A program made the translations under genes and the position numbers. Source: Phycicoccus jejuensis (GTDB lineage Bacteria; Actinomycetota; Actinomycetes; Actinomycetales; Dermatophilaceae). From it: DNA of 64,000 bases. The stretch lies in the NCBI RefSeq assembly GCF_000720925.1, contig NZ_JOEE01000007.1, positions 201,346 to 265,345 on the forward strand. The letters are read 5' to 3'. Of the stretch, positions 46,003 through 58,673 are shown piece by piece. The notes under the pieces were generated by a model. The model made no database searches and was not told where the DNA came from. It saw only the letters and a program-made list of their open reading frames with translations. Every line of letters begins with the position of its first letter. Position 1 is the first letter of the stretch.

Positions 46003-46794
46003 TCACCGCGTCCACTCGTAGGGCGTCGTCGTCGTGACCCGCACGAGCCCGGACCGCTCGAGGATCGGCCGCGAGTACTCGGTCGAGTCGCTGTGCAGCA
46101 CCGTCTTCCCCAGGCGCAGGGCCGAGCGGGCGCGGACGGCGGTCAGCGCCCGGTAGATGCCACGGCCCCGGTACGCGGGGAGCGTGGCGCCGCCCCAGAC
46201 CCCGGCGACGTCGGTCCCCGGCACGGGCTCGAGCCGACCGGAGCTGACGACCAGCCCGTCGGCCTCGGCCACCCACAGCTCCATGTCGGGGTCGCGCGCG
46301 AGCCGGAAGAGCAGGTCGTCGGCCCGCCGTGTCGAGACGGGGTCGCCGAAGGCCTCGTCGGCGGCGGCGCTCATCCGGCGCACCTCGGCCTCGCCGGTCA
46401 CCCGGCGCAGCGTCACTCCGTCGGGCAGGGGGACCTCGACGGCGAGGCCGGCGGCGGGGCCCATCATCACGGACTCGACCTCGCCCGGCACGAAGCCGTG
46501 CGCGAGCAGCGCCTCGTGCAGCCCGGGCGCGACGTCGTGGCCGCGGGTCTTCCACTCGACGTCGACGACGGCCGGGTCGGCGCGGAAGTGCTCGAGCGCC
46601 TCGCCGACCCAGGCACGCACGGTCGCCGCGTCGGCGCCCCCGAGGTCGCGGTAGCTGACGAACCCGCGACCCCCCGGGAACGTCGCGAGCCGCAGCGGGC
46701 CGCGCCGCTCCACCGAGACCGCGCCGGGGGTCTCGGCGTCGGTGCGCAGCTGGTCGTCGTAGACGCGCAGCAGCGCGGCCGGGTCGGTGTCCAT
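46003..46794 (-). CDS. GNAT-family acetyltransferase
   Basis: This 263-residue protein has one recognisable GNAT domain in its C-terminal half. The acetyl-CoA pyrophosphate loop is [15 protein letters not shown] (about residues 200-214) and the final motif is [19 protein letters not shown]. The N-terminal ~110 residues look like a degenerate second GNAT fold, as in tandem-GNAT enzymes. ATG 46794 is chosen because the upstream extension has no protein character. The substrate is unknown. It is divergent from rtcB with a hairpin repeat in between. Confidence 0.82.
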   Translation of the reverse strand: MDTDPAALLRVYDDQLRTDAETPGAVSVERRGPLRLATFPGGRGFVSYRDLGGADAATVRAWVGEALEHFRADPAVVDVEWKTRGHDVAPGLHEALLAHGFVPGEVESVMMGPAAGLAVEVPLPDGVTLRRVTGEAEVRRMSAAADEAFGDPVSTRRADDLLFRLARDPDMELWVAEADGLVVSSGRLEPVPGTDVAGVWGGATLPAYRGRGIYRALTAVRARSALRLGKTVLHSDSTEYSRPILERSGLVRVTTTTPYEWTR

Positions 46795-46843
46795 GCCGCG
46801 ATCCTCCCCCGCGGCCGTCGAGCAGGCCACCGAGTTCATGGCC

Positions 46844-46930
46844 GGCTACACCGCAGTAAGGGTCGCCGCAGCGACGCGTACTGCGGTGTAGCCCGCGACC
46901 GGGAGGGTCCGGCGGGTCCGAGCCACCGGG
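46844..46930. repeat. rtcB-flanking hairpin repeat, copy A
   Basis: The hairpin uses arms 46844-46866 and 46871-46893: a 15-bp perfect outer stem containing GCTACACCGCAG/CTGCGGTGTAGC, two internal mismatches, and a 5-bp inner stem with loop CGCA. Similarity to copy B (48264-48350) extends through the hairpin and about 37 bp beyond it (GGGAGGG, GGGTCCG blocks). It lies in the gap between the divergent GNAT and rtcB genes, so it is not a terminator of either. Confidence 0.85.
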
Positions 46931-47056
46931 TTTCCGCTGCTCGGGGCTCGACGGAAATCGTTGGCGCGCTGCGGCATCGGCCTGCCAGGCTCCTCCACGG
47001 CCCGGACGGTCCGGGCCGCCATGACGCACACGACAGGACAAGGAGGTGCGTCACCG

Positions 47057-48226
<1,170 letters not shown>

Positions 48227-48263
48227 CGCGGGGCCAGGCCTCCCCGGCCCCGAGCCCGCACCC

Positions 48264-48350
48264 GGCTACACCGCAGGACGTGTCGTCACAGCGACACGTC
48301 CTGCGGTGTAGCGCGCGACGGGGAGGGCCCGGTGGGTCCGGGGGCGCCGG
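48264..48350. repeat. rtcB-flanking hairpin repeat, copy B
   Basis: Perfect 21-base arms (48265-48285, 48292-48312) with loop TCACAG. The outer 12 bp are the same as in copy A, but the middle of the stem differs on both strands (GGACG/CGTCC here against GTA/TAC there), so pairing is kept by paired changes. The tail to 48350 also matches copy A. It starts 38 bp after the rtcB stop. Confidence 0.87.
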
Positions 48351-48433
48351 AACCGCCGGGGCTACCCTGACGTCGGAGCAGCGCTGTTCCCACCCGGGTG
48401 GCCCCGGTCGCCCCCACGCCGAAGGAGGACGCC

Positions 48434-49036
48434 GTGCTGGCTGCCCTCACCGGGACGGGCCTGTCGGCCGCCGCCGGCCTCAACGCCTACATCCCCTTCC
48501 TGGTCGTCGCCCTCGTCGCGCGCTTCACCGACCTGATCGTCCTGCCCGCGGGCTACGAGTGGATGACGAGCGGCTGGGCCATCGGCGTCGGCTCGCTGCT
48601 GCTCCTCGCCGAGGTCGTCCTCGACAAGATCCCGGCCGTCGACACCGTCAACGACGCGATCCAGACCTTCATCCGCCCGAGCGTGGGCGGGCTGATCTTC
48701 TCGGCGACGAGCGCGGCGTCCGAGATCGACCGGTCGACGTGGATGGCCGACCACCCGTGGGTCGGCGTCGTGCTCGGCGTCGCCGTCGCCGGGCTGGTCC
48801 ACACCGGGAAGATGGCCGCCCGCCCGGTGGTCAACGGCGCCACCGTCGGGCTCGGCGCCCCGGTCGTCTCGACCGTCGAGGACGGCGCGTCGATCGGCCT
48901 GTCGGTCGTCGCGATCCTCGCGCCGGTCTTCGTCGTCGTCGCCCTCGGCCTGCTCGCCTGGCTGCTCGTGTGGATGTGGCTGCGGGTCCGCGAGTGGCGA
49001 CGGTCCCGGCGCCCTCCGACCTACGCCGGCCCCTGA
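48434..49036 (+). CDS. DUF4126-family membrane protein
   Basis: This ~200-residue membrane protein has about five hydrophobic segments. It opens VLAALTGTGLSAAAGLNAYIPFLVVALVARF (the GLNAYIPFL block is typical of DUF4126) and ends with a single-helix tail VVALGLLAWLLVWMWLRVRE. GTG 48434 has GGAGG 5 bases before it and is preferred over ATG 48398. The function of the family is unknown. Confidence 0.82.
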   Translation: MLAALTGTGLSAAAGLNAYIPFLVVALVARFTDLIVLPAGYEWMTSGWAIGVGSLLLLAEVVLDKIPAVDTVNDAIQTFIRPSVGGLIFSATSAASEIDRSTWMADHPWVGVVLGVAVAGLVHTGKMAARPVVNGATVGLGAPVVSTVEDGASIGLSVVAILAPVFVVVALGLLAWLLVWMWLRVREWRRSRRPPTYAGP

Positions 49037-49053
49037 GCCGGGCTCAGCCGCGG

Positions 49054-49803
49054 TCAGCCCTCCGGGGCCGGCGGGACCTCGGGGGTCGGCAGGTCGGGGC
49101 GCTCCCCCGCGGCCGGCGGGGCCCACGTGCTGGCGGAGCCCCACGCCCCGAAGGCCAGGTCGACGGCCCCGGTGCCGGTGACGATGGCGCGCACCAGCTC
49201 GGCGCTGCCGTCGGCCGCCACGTAGAGCCGGGCCCCGGTGCGGGCCTCCCCGAGCCGCCACACCGCTCGCCCGTCGAGGTCGAGCGGCACGACGGTGCGG
49301 GTGCTGGCGCCGAGGCGGGCCACCGCCGGCGCGTCGAGCAGCCCGGTGAGGAGGGCGCGCAGCGCCTCGCCGCCCGCGCTCGCGGCGAGCGCGGCGTCGA
49401 CCGGCACCCAGCGCCCGACGCGGGACGCTGCCGCGGAGCGCGGGACCAGGGCGCGCCACCACTCCTCGTCACCGGCCAGCCAGTGCGCCCCGTCGACGGT
49501 GAGGACGGCCCCGACGCCCCGCCCGCGGGCGGCCCGGACGAGCCGCTGGTCGGTGCCGTCGGCCGCGCCCTCGAGCGCGACGCGCACGATCGCCGTCCCG
49601 GCTCCGAGAGAGCCGACGACCCGGGCGGAGTCGGCCGACAGCGCGGAGGTGCGCACGTCGGCGAGCACCTTCGACTCGGTGGGCGGGGGCGCCTGCGGCG
49701 TCGGGGTCGGGGCCGCGGACGTGGGCTGCTCCAGCCGCAGCCCCGCGCACCCGCCGAGCACGCCCGTCCCGGCGAGCGCGAGCGCCGAGCGCCGCGTCAC
49801 CAC
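49054..49803 (-). CDS. putative lipoprotein, unknown function
   Basis: This ~249-residue protein starts VVTRRSALALAGTGVLGGC: a Tat-like twin Arg followed by a lipobox (VLGGC). A Pro/Thr-rich linker (TSAAPTPTPQAPPPTE) follows. The rest is Ala-rich with LppX/LprG-like features (RVVGSLGAGTAIVRVALEGA; EEWWRAL; ARLYVAADGSAELVR), similar in layout to the lipoprotein gene at 50819, but divergent. GGGGAG lies 6 bases before the start. It reads 38 bp downstream of a TetR gene on the same strand. A lipid-carrier role is only a guess. Confidence 0.75.
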   Translation of the reverse strand: MVTRRSALALAGTGVLGGCAGLRLEQPTSAAPTPTPQAPPPTESKVLADVRTSALSADSARVVGSLGAGTAIVRVALEGAADGTDQRLVRAARGRGVGAVLTVDGAHWLAGDEEWWRALVPRSAAASRVGRWVPVDAALAASAGGEALRALLTGLLDAPAVARLGASTRTVVPLDLDGRAVWRLGEARTGARLYVAADGSAELVRAIVTGTGAVDLAFGAWGSASTWAPPAAGERPDLPTPEVPPAPEG

Positions 49804-49841
49804 CGACCACTCCCCTCGTGTCACCGCTCCCCCCGCTCCGC

Positions 49842-50462
49842 TCACCGGTCGTGCAGCGCCCGCACGAGGAGGGGGACGGCCGAGCGCAGGAACGGCTCGC
49901 GCTCCGCGGCGGGCATCCGCACCGCCGTGACGAGCAGGCCCTCGACCGCCGCGACGACGACGACCGCGTCCTCGGCGGGGGACGCCTTGCCGGCCAGGAC
50001 CCCCATCCGCTCGACCGTGCCGAGGAGGCCGCGGCGCCACCGCCCGAACACCTCGACGAGGTCGGGCTGGCGGGCGGCCTCGAGCGACAGCTCGGCCTGG
50101 GCGCGCACGAGCGCCGGCTCGCGGACCCAGCCGACGGTCAGGTCGGTCACCGCGGCGGAGACGGCGTCGGCGTCCCCCGCGCAGTCGGCGAGCTCCTCCC
50201 CCAGCTCCTCGACGCGGCGCTCCAGCGTGCCGCCGACGTGCTCGGCGAGGGCGACGAGGAGGGCCACCCGGGTGCGCAGGTAGGCCGAGCAGGTGCCCTC
50301 CGGCAGACCCGCCCGGCGGTCGACGGCCCGGTGGGTGAGACCGCGCAGACCGCTCTCGGAGACGACGTCGACGGCGGCGGCGAGCAGCTCGGCGCGGCGG
50401 CCGGTCGGCACGGCGGGGCGACCGGGCGGGGGCGTCGCGGCGGTGGGGGTCATCGGCGTCAT
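49842..50462 (-). CDS. TetR-family regulator
   Basis: This 206-residue protein has a TetR HTH (RRAELLAAAVDVVSESGLRG; HRAVDRRAGLPEGTCSAYLR, residues ~20-65) and a helical ligand domain. GGGAGG precedes ATG 50462. It is divergent from a 61-residue membrane protein gene, and the 106 bp between them hold two tandem palindromes, so it probably represses both directions. Confidence 0.88.
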   Translation of the reverse strand: MTPMTPTAATPPPGRPAVPTGRRAELLAAAVDVVSESGLRGLTHRAVDRRAGLPEGTCSAYLRTRVALLVALAEHVGGTLERRVEELGEELADCAGDADAVSAAVTDLTVGWVREPALVRAQAELSLEAARQPDLVEVFGRWRRGLLGTVERMGVLAGKASPAEDAVVVVAAVEGLLVTAVRMPAAEREPFLRSAVPLLVRALHDR

Positions 50463-50519
50463 TGTGCCTCCCGCCACCCGGTCGCCGAGGACGCGGGAAC
50501 AACGGCTTGCCCCCGCACC

Positions 50520-50552
50520 TTCTACATCAGTAGAATCGTCTACAGACGTAGA
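50520..50552. promoter_or_regulatory. twin TetR operator
   Basis: Two inverted repeats stand in tandem: TTCTAC-ATCA-GTAGAA (50520-50535) and TCTAC-AGAC-GTAGA (50539-50552). They have the same half-site (TCTAC/GTAGA) and centres 18 bp apart. They sit directly before the small membrane protein's ribosome-binding site and 58 bp upstream of the TetR start. Confidence 0.82.
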
Positions 50553-50568
50553 AGGAAAGGACACCACC

Positions 50569-50754
50569 ATGGGAACCCTCACCGGCCTCTCGGTCATCGC
50601 CACCACGCTCCTCTGGACGAGCCTCGTGCTCGGGGTCGTCGTCGTCGGGCTCACCCTCGCCGTCGTCCTGCCCGCCCTCGGCCGCACCCGTGAGGACCGC
50701 CGACGGCGCCACCTGGGCATCCCGGCCTACTACGGCCTGGCCGCCGCCCACTGA
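50569..50754 (+). CDS. small single-helix membrane protein
   Basis: This 61-residue protein has one long hydrophobic helix (LLWTSLVLGVVVVGLTLAVV, residues ~15-34) and a basic tail (RTREDRRRRHLGIPAYYG). AAGGA lies ~8 bases before the ATG, and the twin TetR operator is immediately upstream, so it looks strongly regulated. A regulated short peptide of this kind may modify an efflux pump or the membrane; that is a guess. A strong hairpin follows it. Confidence 0.78.
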   Translation: MGTLTGLSVIATTLLWTSLVLGVVVVGLTLAVVLPALGRTREDRRRRHLGIPAYYGLAAAH

Positions 50755-50764
50755 CCCACCCCGA

Positions 50765-50804
50765 CGCGGAGGGCCCCCGACCACGTGGTCGGGGGCCCTC
50801 CGCG
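50765..50804. terminator. perfect 40-bp palindromic terminator
   Basis: A palindrome with 20-base arms and no mismatch lies between the convergent small membrane protein and LppX-like genes. Confidence 0.85.
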
Positions 50805-50818
50805 CGTGCGGGCCGAGG

Positions 50819-51583
50819 TCAGGGCGTGACGACCTTGGAGGCCGGCGGCGCGGAGAAGGTGTCGACGTCGTCCCAGCTGTCGAAGGTGAGCTCGCCGGCG
50901 TCCTTGCCGCCGACGACGATCTTCACGAGGCGCTCGGTCTTCGGGTCCACCCAGATCTCGCTGCCCGAGCCGTCCGAGGCGACCCAGACCTCCTTGCCGT
51001 CCTCGGTACGCGTCTCGACCTCGCTCGTCAGCTTCTCGAGGGTCGAGAGCTCGCTCTCCTCGAACATCTGGTCCAGCAGCGCGCCCAGCGTGAGGTCGCC
51101 GAACTGCTTGGCGTCGGAGCCGGAGATCGCGACGTACTTGCCGACGAGCAGCTTGGCCGCCGAGGCGTCGCCGGTCTGCTCGGTCCAGAAGGCCTTGTCG
51201 GCCGACATGTAGTACTTCTTCTTGACGGTGAGGATCTCGGCGGTGCCCTTGCCGATGCCGATGGTCGTCTTCTGGTTCGAGCCGTCGGCCTGCCCCTCGA
51301 TCTCGAGGGCGACCGTCTCGCCGCCCTGCGTGACCTTGCCGTCGAGGTGGCCGGACTTCGCGGCGAGGGAGGCGGTGCGGACCTTGGTGTAGAGCTCGCC
51401 CATCGAGGGCTGCTCCGGCTCCGAGGGGGCCGACGTCGTGGGGGCCGAGGAGCTCGCGGCGGCGGAGGCCGCCGTCGTCGAGGCGTCGGTGGAGGAGCCG
51501 CCGCAGCCCGCGAGGGCGAGCGCGACGACGGAGGCGGTGGCCAGGCCGGCGGCGGCGCGGCGGGCAGGACGGATCGAGGACAT
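50819..51583 (-). CDS. LppX/LprAFG-like lipoprotein
   Basis: This 254-residue lipoprotein has the signal MSSIRPARRAAAGLATASVV and lipobox ALAGC. A Ser/Ala/Pro linker follows. The domain from ~residue 60 has MGELYTKVRTASLAAKSGHL, GQADGSNQKTTIGIG, KKKYYMSADKAFWTE and IWVDPKTERLVKI, the LppX/LprAFG fold. This fold carries lipids such as lipoglycans across the envelope in mycobacteria. It is convergent with the small membrane protein gene. Confidence 0.85.
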   Translation of the reverse strand: MSSIRPARRAAAGLATASVVALALAGCGGSSTDASTTAASAAASSSAPTTSAPSEPEQPSMGELYTKVRTASLAAKSGHLDGKVTQGGETVALEIEGQADGSNQKTTIGIGKGTAEILTVKKKYYMSADKAFWTEQTGDASAAKLLVGKYVAISGSDAKQFGDLTLGALLDQMFEESELSTLEKLTSEVETRTEDGKEVWVASDGSGSEIWVDPKTERLVKIVVGGKDAGELTFDSWDDVDTFSAPPASKVVTP

Positions 51584-51784
51584 GCGAAGAACCTTCGGGG
51601 TGCGAGCCGTCGGAGGGGACGGCGGTCGTGGCGGCCCGCCCCACGCGGGCGAGCGGCGTCACTGTATCCGGCACGCGGGTCGGCGCCCGTCACGAACTGC
51701 GGGAACTCGCAGGGAGCCGGCGTCCAGCGACCTCCCAGCGACCGTGCAGGCCCGCGCGCGGGGAGGAGACCTACGCTGGCCCGC

Positions 51785-52531
51785 ATGCCGCGCCGCCACC
51801 TCACCGAGACCTGGCTGGTGCTCGGTGTCTCCCTCGGGTCCTCCGCGATCTACGCGCTCCTGCGCATCGTCGACCGCCTGACCCGCCCCGAGGCGCTCTC
51901 GCAGCAGACCGCCGCGATGAACACCTCGGTCACCCCCGACCGGCCCTGGCTCGACGTCACCTACCAGCTCGTCGGCATCGGCCTCGCGCTCGTCCCGGTG
52001 CTGCTGGCCCTCCACCTGCTGCGGCGCGACGACCCCGACGAGCCGCACACGATGGGGTTCGACCTGCGGCGGCCCGCCCAGGACCTGTGGCGCGGGGCGG
52101 CGCTCGCGGCCGTCGTCGGCATCCCGGGTCTCGGGCTCTACCTCGTCGCGAAGGCGGTCGGGGTCAACACGACCGTGGCCGCCGCCAACCTCGTCGGGGC
52201 CGCGTGGTTCACCGTGCCGCTGCTCGTGCTCGCCGCCGCCCAGAACGCCGTGCTCGAGGAGACGATCATGGTCGGCTACCTCTTCCGCCGGTGGGGGCAG
52301 GCCGGCTGGGGCACCTGGCGGGTCATCGTCACCTCCGCCGTCATCCGCGGCAGCTACCACCTGTACCAGGGCTTCGGCGGCTTCGTCGGCAACGTCGTCA
52401 TGGGCCTGCTCTTCGGCTGGCTCTACGCGCGGACCAAGCGCGTCATGCCGCTCGTCGTCGCGCACACGATCCTCGACGTCGTCGCGTTCGTCGGGTACGC
52501 CCTCGTCAAGCCTCACGTCTCCTGGCTCTGA
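51785..52531 (+). CDS. CPBP-family intramembrane protease-like protein
   Basis: This 248-residue membrane protein has about 6-8 helices. The CPBP (Abi) motifs are EETIMVGYLFRR (Glu-Glu, with Val in the Arg position of EExxxR), SYHLYQGFGG (His) and VAHTILDVV (His-x3-Asp). This matches an actinobacterial subgroup that I recall with GYL after the Glu pair. Family members cleave or process membrane proteins or prenyl-type CAAX substrates. It is convergent with sdhB. Confidence 0.85.
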   Translation: MPRRHLTETWLVLGVSLGSSAIYALLRIVDRLTRPEALSQQTAAMNTSVTPDRPWLDVTYQLVGIGLALVPVLLALHLLRRDDPDEPHTMGFDLRRPAQDLWRGAALAAVVGIPGLGLYLVAKAVGVNTTVAAANLVGAAWFTVPLLVLAAAQNAVLEETIMVGYLFRRWGQAGWGTWRVIVTSAVIRGSYHLYQGFGGFVGNVVMGLLFGWLYARTKRVMPLVVAHTILDVVAFVGYALVKPHVSWL

Positions 52532-52551
52532 CGCGCCACCCCGCACACGCA

Positions 52552-52597
52552 GGAGCTCCCGCGGCGCGCACGAGGTCGTGCGTGCCGCGGGAGCTCC
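52552..52597. terminator. bidirectional hairpin terminator
   Basis: 22-base arms (52552-52573, 52576-52597) pair with one wobble, between the convergent CPBP and sdhB genes. Confidence 0.8.
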
Positions 52598-52606
52598 CGG
52601 GAGACC

Positions 52607-53340
52607 TCAGCCGCGCAGGGCCGCGCGCAGGTCCTTGTTGAGCGTGGAGATGACGTCCTGCGGGATGCCCTTGGGGCAGGCCTGCGAGCAGGCACCGACG
52701 TTGGTGCAGCCGCCGAAGCCCTCCTCGTCGTGCTGGTCGACCATCGAGACGACGCGGGCCATCCGCTCCGGCTGCCCCTGGGGCAGCTCGGAGAGGTGGG
52801 TGACCTTGGCGCCCATGAAGAGCATCGCCGAGGCGTTCGGGCAGGCCGCGACGCAGGCGCCGCACCCGATGCACTCGGCCGCCATGAACGCGCGGTCGGC
52901 CGCCGGCTTCGGGACCGGGGTCGCGTGGGCGTCGGGGGCCGCGCCCGTGTTGACCGAGACGTAGCCGCCGGCCTGGATGATCCGGTCGAACGCGCCGCGG
53001 TCGACGACGAGGTCCTTGATGACCGGGAAGGCGTTGGCCCGCCACGGCTCGATCGTGATGACCTCGCCGTCGCGGAAGCTGCGCATGTGCAGCTGGCAGG
53101 TCGTCGTCTTCTCGGGGCCGTGCGCCTCGCCGGAGATCATGAGCCCGCACATGCCGCAGATGCCCTCGCGGCAGTCGGAGTCGAACGCGATGGGCTCCTC
53201 GCCCTTGGCGTTGAGCTGCTCGTTGAGGACGTCGAGCATCTCGAGGAAGCTCATGTCCGGGCTGATGTCGCTGACCTTGTAGGTCATCAGCTCCCCCGTG
53301 TGCCGGGGCCCGGCCTGGCGCCAGATCTTGAGGGTCAAAT

Positions 53341-53344
<4 letters not shown>
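52607..53344 (-). CDS. sdhB: succinate dehydrogenase iron-sulfur subunit
   Basis: SdhB passes electrons from SdhA to the cytochrome b subunit. The 245-residue protein starts [20 protein letters not shown], like M. tuberculosis Sdh1 (Rv0247c). The [2Fe-2S] site is [10 protein letters not shown] plus a later Cys (TTTCQLHM). The [4Fe-4S] and [3Fe-4S] sites are in [12 protein letters not shown] and [17 protein letters not shown] 53344 overlaps the sdhA stop as GTGA. Confidence 0.95.
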
Positions 53345-55341
<1,997 letters not shown>

Positions 55342-55352
55342 CGGTCAGTGCC

Positions 55353-56060
55353 TCACTTGATCAGGCCGAAGAGGATGGACAGGGGCGGGATCAGGAACCC
55401 GACGACGATCACCGCGGCGACGACGTGGCCGATGGTCTTGGCGCGGCGGTAGGCGTGCGGGGTGGCGGTCCAGCCGAGGGTCTGCTGCGCGCTGAACGTG
55501 CCGTGCGAGAGGTGGAAGGCGAGCGCCACCATCGCGAGCACGTAGATGAGCGTGTTCCACGGGACCTGGAAGCTCGCGACGACGAGCTCGTAGGGGTTGT
55601 TCTGGATCGAGGCGCCTTGCTTGTCGCCGTTGACCGAGAACTTGAGGATCGTGAACTGCAGCAGGTGCCACACGAGGAAGAGGAGCAGGAAGACCCCGCC
55701 CCAGCGCATCCACGCGGTGCGCATCGCGGTCTTGACGGCCGCGTACTTGGTGCGGCGGGCGTTGCCGGCCCGGCTCCACAGCGTGAAGGCCGCGTACGCG
55801 TGGCCGACGAGGCTGAGGATCAGCACGACGCGGATGACCCAGAGCAGGCCGGCGTACGGGAGCATCGGCTCGCCGAGGGTGCGCAGGTGCTCGGCGTAGG
55901 TGTTGAACGACTCCTCACCGCCGAGCGCCTTGAGGTTGCCGTACATGTGCAGGAGCACGTACCCGATGAACACCAGGCCGGTCCCCGCCATGAGGATCTT
56001 CAGGCCGATGGTGGTGCGCCGGGCCGTCGCTGCAGGTCGCGAGGATGTCTTGGTGGCCAC
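55353..56060 (-). CDS. sdhC: succinate dehydrogenase cytochrome b558 subunit
   Basis: This 235-residue protein has five membrane helices and is the single-chain, two-heme anchor type (b558 family). Heme-ligand His candidates are in [28 protein letters not shown] and FHLSHGTFS. It anchors SdhAB and reduces menaquinone. GTG 56060 is used as start; no strong ribosome-binding site is visible and the message may be leaderless. The operon order is sdhC-sdhA-sdhB. Confidence 0.92.
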   Translation of the reverse strand: MATKTSSRPAATARRTTIGLKILMAGTGLVFIGYVLLHMYGNLKALGGEESFNTYAEHLRTLGEPMLPYAGLLWVIRVVLILSLVGHAYAAFTLWSRAGNARRTKYAAVKTAMRTAWMRWGGVFLLLFLVWHLLQFTILKFSVNGDKQGASIQNNPYELVVASFQVPWNTLIYVLAMVALAFHLSHGTFSAQQTLGWTATPHAYRRAKTIGHVVAAVIVVGFLIPPLSILFGLIK

Positions 56061-56167
56061 GAACGGAAACCCTATCCCCGGCCTCCGACGGGATCGAGCG
56101 GTGTCGAGGGTGGGACGGTGTGAGATGCGCCCGGTTACCCCGAGGTAGACCGGGCCCCGCGGCGGCC

Positions 56168-57004
56168 TCAGATGCGCCGGGCGGCGACCGCGGCGTCGTA
56201 GAGGACCTTCTTCGACAGCCCCGTGGCGGAGGCGACCTCGGCGCACGCGTCCTTGAGCCGCTCACCGGCGGCGGCGCGGGCGACGACCTCGGCCACGGCG
56301 TCCTCGAGGCTCGCCGACGGTCCGCTCGCCCCCGCGACGACGACCGTGATCTCCCCGCGCGCGTGCTCCTCCGCCCACCCCGCGAGCTCGGCCAGGCCGC
56401 CGCGGCGGACCTCCTCGTAGGTCTTGGTCAGCTCGCGGCAGACGGCCGCGGGCCGCTCGCCGCCGAACGCCTCGGCCATCGCCGCCAGGGCGCGGGCGAG
56501 GCGGTGCGGCGCCTCGAAGAAGACCATCGTGCGCGGTTCGGCGGCGAGCGCGGCGAGGGCGCGGGCGCGCTCGCCCTCCTTGCGGGGCAGGAACCCCTCG
56601 AAGCAGAAGCGGTCGACCGGCAGCCCCGACACCGCGAGCGCCGTGAGGACGGCCGAGGGTCCCGGGACGGCCGTGACGCGGACGCCGGCCTCGACGGCGG
56701 CGGCCACGAGCCGGTAGCCGGGGTCGGAGACGGACGGCATCCCCGCGTCGGTGACGACGAGGACGCGTGCGCCGGCGACCAGCTCGGGGACGAGGTCGGC
56801 CGCCCGGCCCGACTCGTTGTGCTCGTGGAAGGAGAGGACCCGGCCGGCCGGGGTGACGTCGAGCTCGGCGCACAGCCGACGCAGCCGGCGGGTGTCCTCG
56901 GCGGCGACGACGTCGGCGGTGGCCAGCTCCTCGCGCAGGCGCGGGGCCGCGTCGCGGGGGTCGCCGATCGGGGTGGCCGCGAGGACGAGGACGCCGGCGC
57001 TCAT
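56168..57004 (-). CDS. rsmI: 16S rRNA C1402 2'-O-methyltransferase
   Basis: RsmI modifies C1402 in the 30S decoding centre. The 278-residue SAM enzyme has [16 protein letters not shown], the SAM-binding [17 protein letters not shown] and [17 protein letters not shown] motifs. ATG 57004 gives the family's standard lead. It is divergent from the protein mannosyltransferase gene by 50 bp, the same arrangement as Rv1003/Rv1002c. Confidence 0.95.
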   Translation of the reverse strand: MSAGVLVLAATPIGDPRDAAPRLREELATADVVAAEDTRRLRRLCAELDVTPAGRVLSFHEHNESGRAADLVPELVAGARVLVVTDAGMPSVSDPGYRLVAAAVEAGVRVTAVPGPSAVLTALAVSGLPVDRFCFEGFLPRKEGERARALAALAAEPRTMVFFEAPHRLARALAAMAEAFGGERPAAVCRELTKTYEEVRRGGLAELAGWAEEHARGEITVVVAGASGPSASLEDAVAEVVARAAAGERLKDACAEVASATGLSKKVLYDAAVAARRI

Positions 57005-57054
57005 CCCGCGAGTCTCCCACGCTGCCGGGAACCCGCAGGCCACCCACCTACGAT

Positions 57055-58620
57055 GTGCCGGTGACCCGGACCGAGGAGCTGCGCCACCGCCTGCTCGGGT
57101 ACCGGCCCACCGACGTCCTCTGGGGCTGGCTCGGCCCGGGGCTCATCGCCCTCGTCGGCGGCCTGCTGCGGTTCTGGCGGCTCGACCGGCCCCAGGCCCT
57201 CGTCTTCGACGAGACGTACTACGTCAAGCAGGGCTGGTCGATGGTCCGCTACGGCGTCGAGATGCACACGCTGCGCTCGCTGCAGAAGCCGGACGTGCCC
57301 TTCGCGCAGGGCAACCCGGACGTGTTCTCGTCGACCGAGGGCGACTACGTCGTCCACCCACCGGTCGGCAAGTGGGTCATCGGAGCCGGCGAGTGGCTGC
57401 TCGGCGCCGACAACGGCTGGGGCTGGCGGTTCTCGGTCGCGCTGCTCGGGACGCTGTCGATCCTCGTCGTGGGGCGGGTCGCGCGGCGGATGTTCGGGTC
57501 GACCGCGCTCGGGTGCGTCGCCGCGTTCCTCCTCGCGTTCGAGGGCCTGCACTTCGTGATGTCGCGCACCGGCATCCTCGACATCGTCGTCATGTTCTTC
57601 GCCCTCTGCGCGTTCGGGGCGCTGCTCGTCGACCGCGACCGCAGCCGCGAGGTGCTCGCGACGAAGGTCGGGGCGCTGGCCCGCGGCGAGTGGCCGCGCG
57701 GCGGCGGCCCGTGGCTCGGCTGGCGGCCGTGGCGCTGGGTCGCCGGGGTGTCGCTCGGGCTGTGCACCGGCACGAAGATCTCGGGGCTGTTCTTCATCGC
57801 CGCGTTCGGCCTCATGACGGTCTGGTGGGACATGGGCGCGCGCCGGACCGCGGGGGTGCGGCACTGGGCCCGGGGCGCGCTGCTCGTCGACGCGCCGTTC
57901 GCGGTGGTCCAGACGGTCGTGACGGCGGCGGCGGTCTACCTCGTCTCGTGGACCGGCTGGTTCGCCACGAGTGTCGGCTACAACCGGCAGTGGGCGGAGG
58001 CGAACCCCGGGCAGGGCGTCCAGTGGCTCCCGCCGGCGCTGCGCAGCCTCGTCGACTACCACCGCCAGCAGTTCGACTTCAACACCACGTTGAGCAGCCC
58101 CCACCCGTACCAGTCGAACCCGTGGTCGTGGATGGTCCAGACGCGACCGACGTCCTTCTACTACGAGAGCCCGACCCGCGGTGTCGACGGCTGCACGGTC
58201 GACCAGTGCTCGCAGGCCATCAACCCGATCGGGACGATCTCGGTGTGGTGGCTCGGCATCCTCGCGCTGCTCGTCGTCCTCTGGTGGTGGCTCGTGCGCC
58301 GCGACTGGCGGGCCGGGGCCATCGCCGCGGGGATGGCCGGGGGCTACCTGCCGTGGTTCCTCTTCCAGGACCGGACGATCTTCACCTTCTACGCGGTCGC
58401 CTTCGAGCCCTACGTCGTGCTCGCCGTCACCTTCCTCCTCGGGCTGTGGGTGGGGCGGCGCGCCCCCGACCCCGTGCGCTGGCGGACGCGGGTGCTCGTC
58501 GTCGGCGGCTACCTCCTGCTGACCCTCGCGCTCTTCGCGTTCTTCCACCCGGTGTACGTCGCCGACACCATCCCGTACGAGCACTGGCACTGGCGGATGT
58601 GGTTCCCCAGCTGGATCTGA
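57055..58620 (+). CDS. pmt: protein O-mannosyltransferase (GT39, Pmt)
   Basis: This 521-residue polytopic enzyme moves mannose from polyprenyl-phosphate-mannose onto Ser/Thr of exported proteins. The catalytic DE pair is in [15 protein letters not shown] (residues ~40-54). The large extracytoplasmic loop with [20 protein letters not shown] and the C-terminal four-helix part ending [20 protein letters not shown] (20 residues) are GT39_C features. The start may be GTG 57055 or GTG 57061. It matches M. tuberculosis Rv1002c in position and strand. Surface lipoproteins in this window may be its substrates. Confidence 0.95.
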   Translation: MPVTRTEELRHRLLGYRPTDVLWGWLGPGLIALVGGLLRFWRLDRPQALVFDETYYVKQGWSMVRYGVEMHTLRSLQKPDVPFAQGNPDVFSSTEGDYVVHPPVGKWVIGAGEWLLGADNGWGWRFSVALLGTLSILVVGRVARRMFGSTALGCVAAFLLAFEGLHFVMSRTGILDIVVMFFALCAFGALLVDRDRSREVLATKVGALARGEWPRGGGPWLGWRPWRWVAGVSLGLCTGTKISGLFFIAAFGLMTVWWDMGARRTAGVRHWARGALLVDAPFAVVQTVVTAAAVYLVSWTGWFATSVGYNRQWAEANPGQGVQWLPPALRSLVDYHRQQFDFNTTLSSPHPYQSNPWSWMVQTRPTSFYYESPTRGVDGCTVDQCSQAINPIGTISVWWLGILALLVVLWWWLVRRDWRAGAIAAGMAGGYLPWFLFQDRTIFTFYAVAFEPYVVLAVTFLLGLWVGRRAPDPVRWRTRVLVVGGYLLLTLALFAFFHPVYVADTIPYEHWHWRMWFPSWI

Positions 58621-58673
58621 GCGCCGGCGCCGGCGTCGACGGGGCTGTCAGGGGCCCGGCGTAGGTTGCCGCC

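Noticed and set aside
46844..46893. Hairpin copy A as a transcription terminator
   Set aside because: It lies upstream of both neighbouring genes (GNAT leftwards, rtcB rightwards), so no transcript of either ends there.
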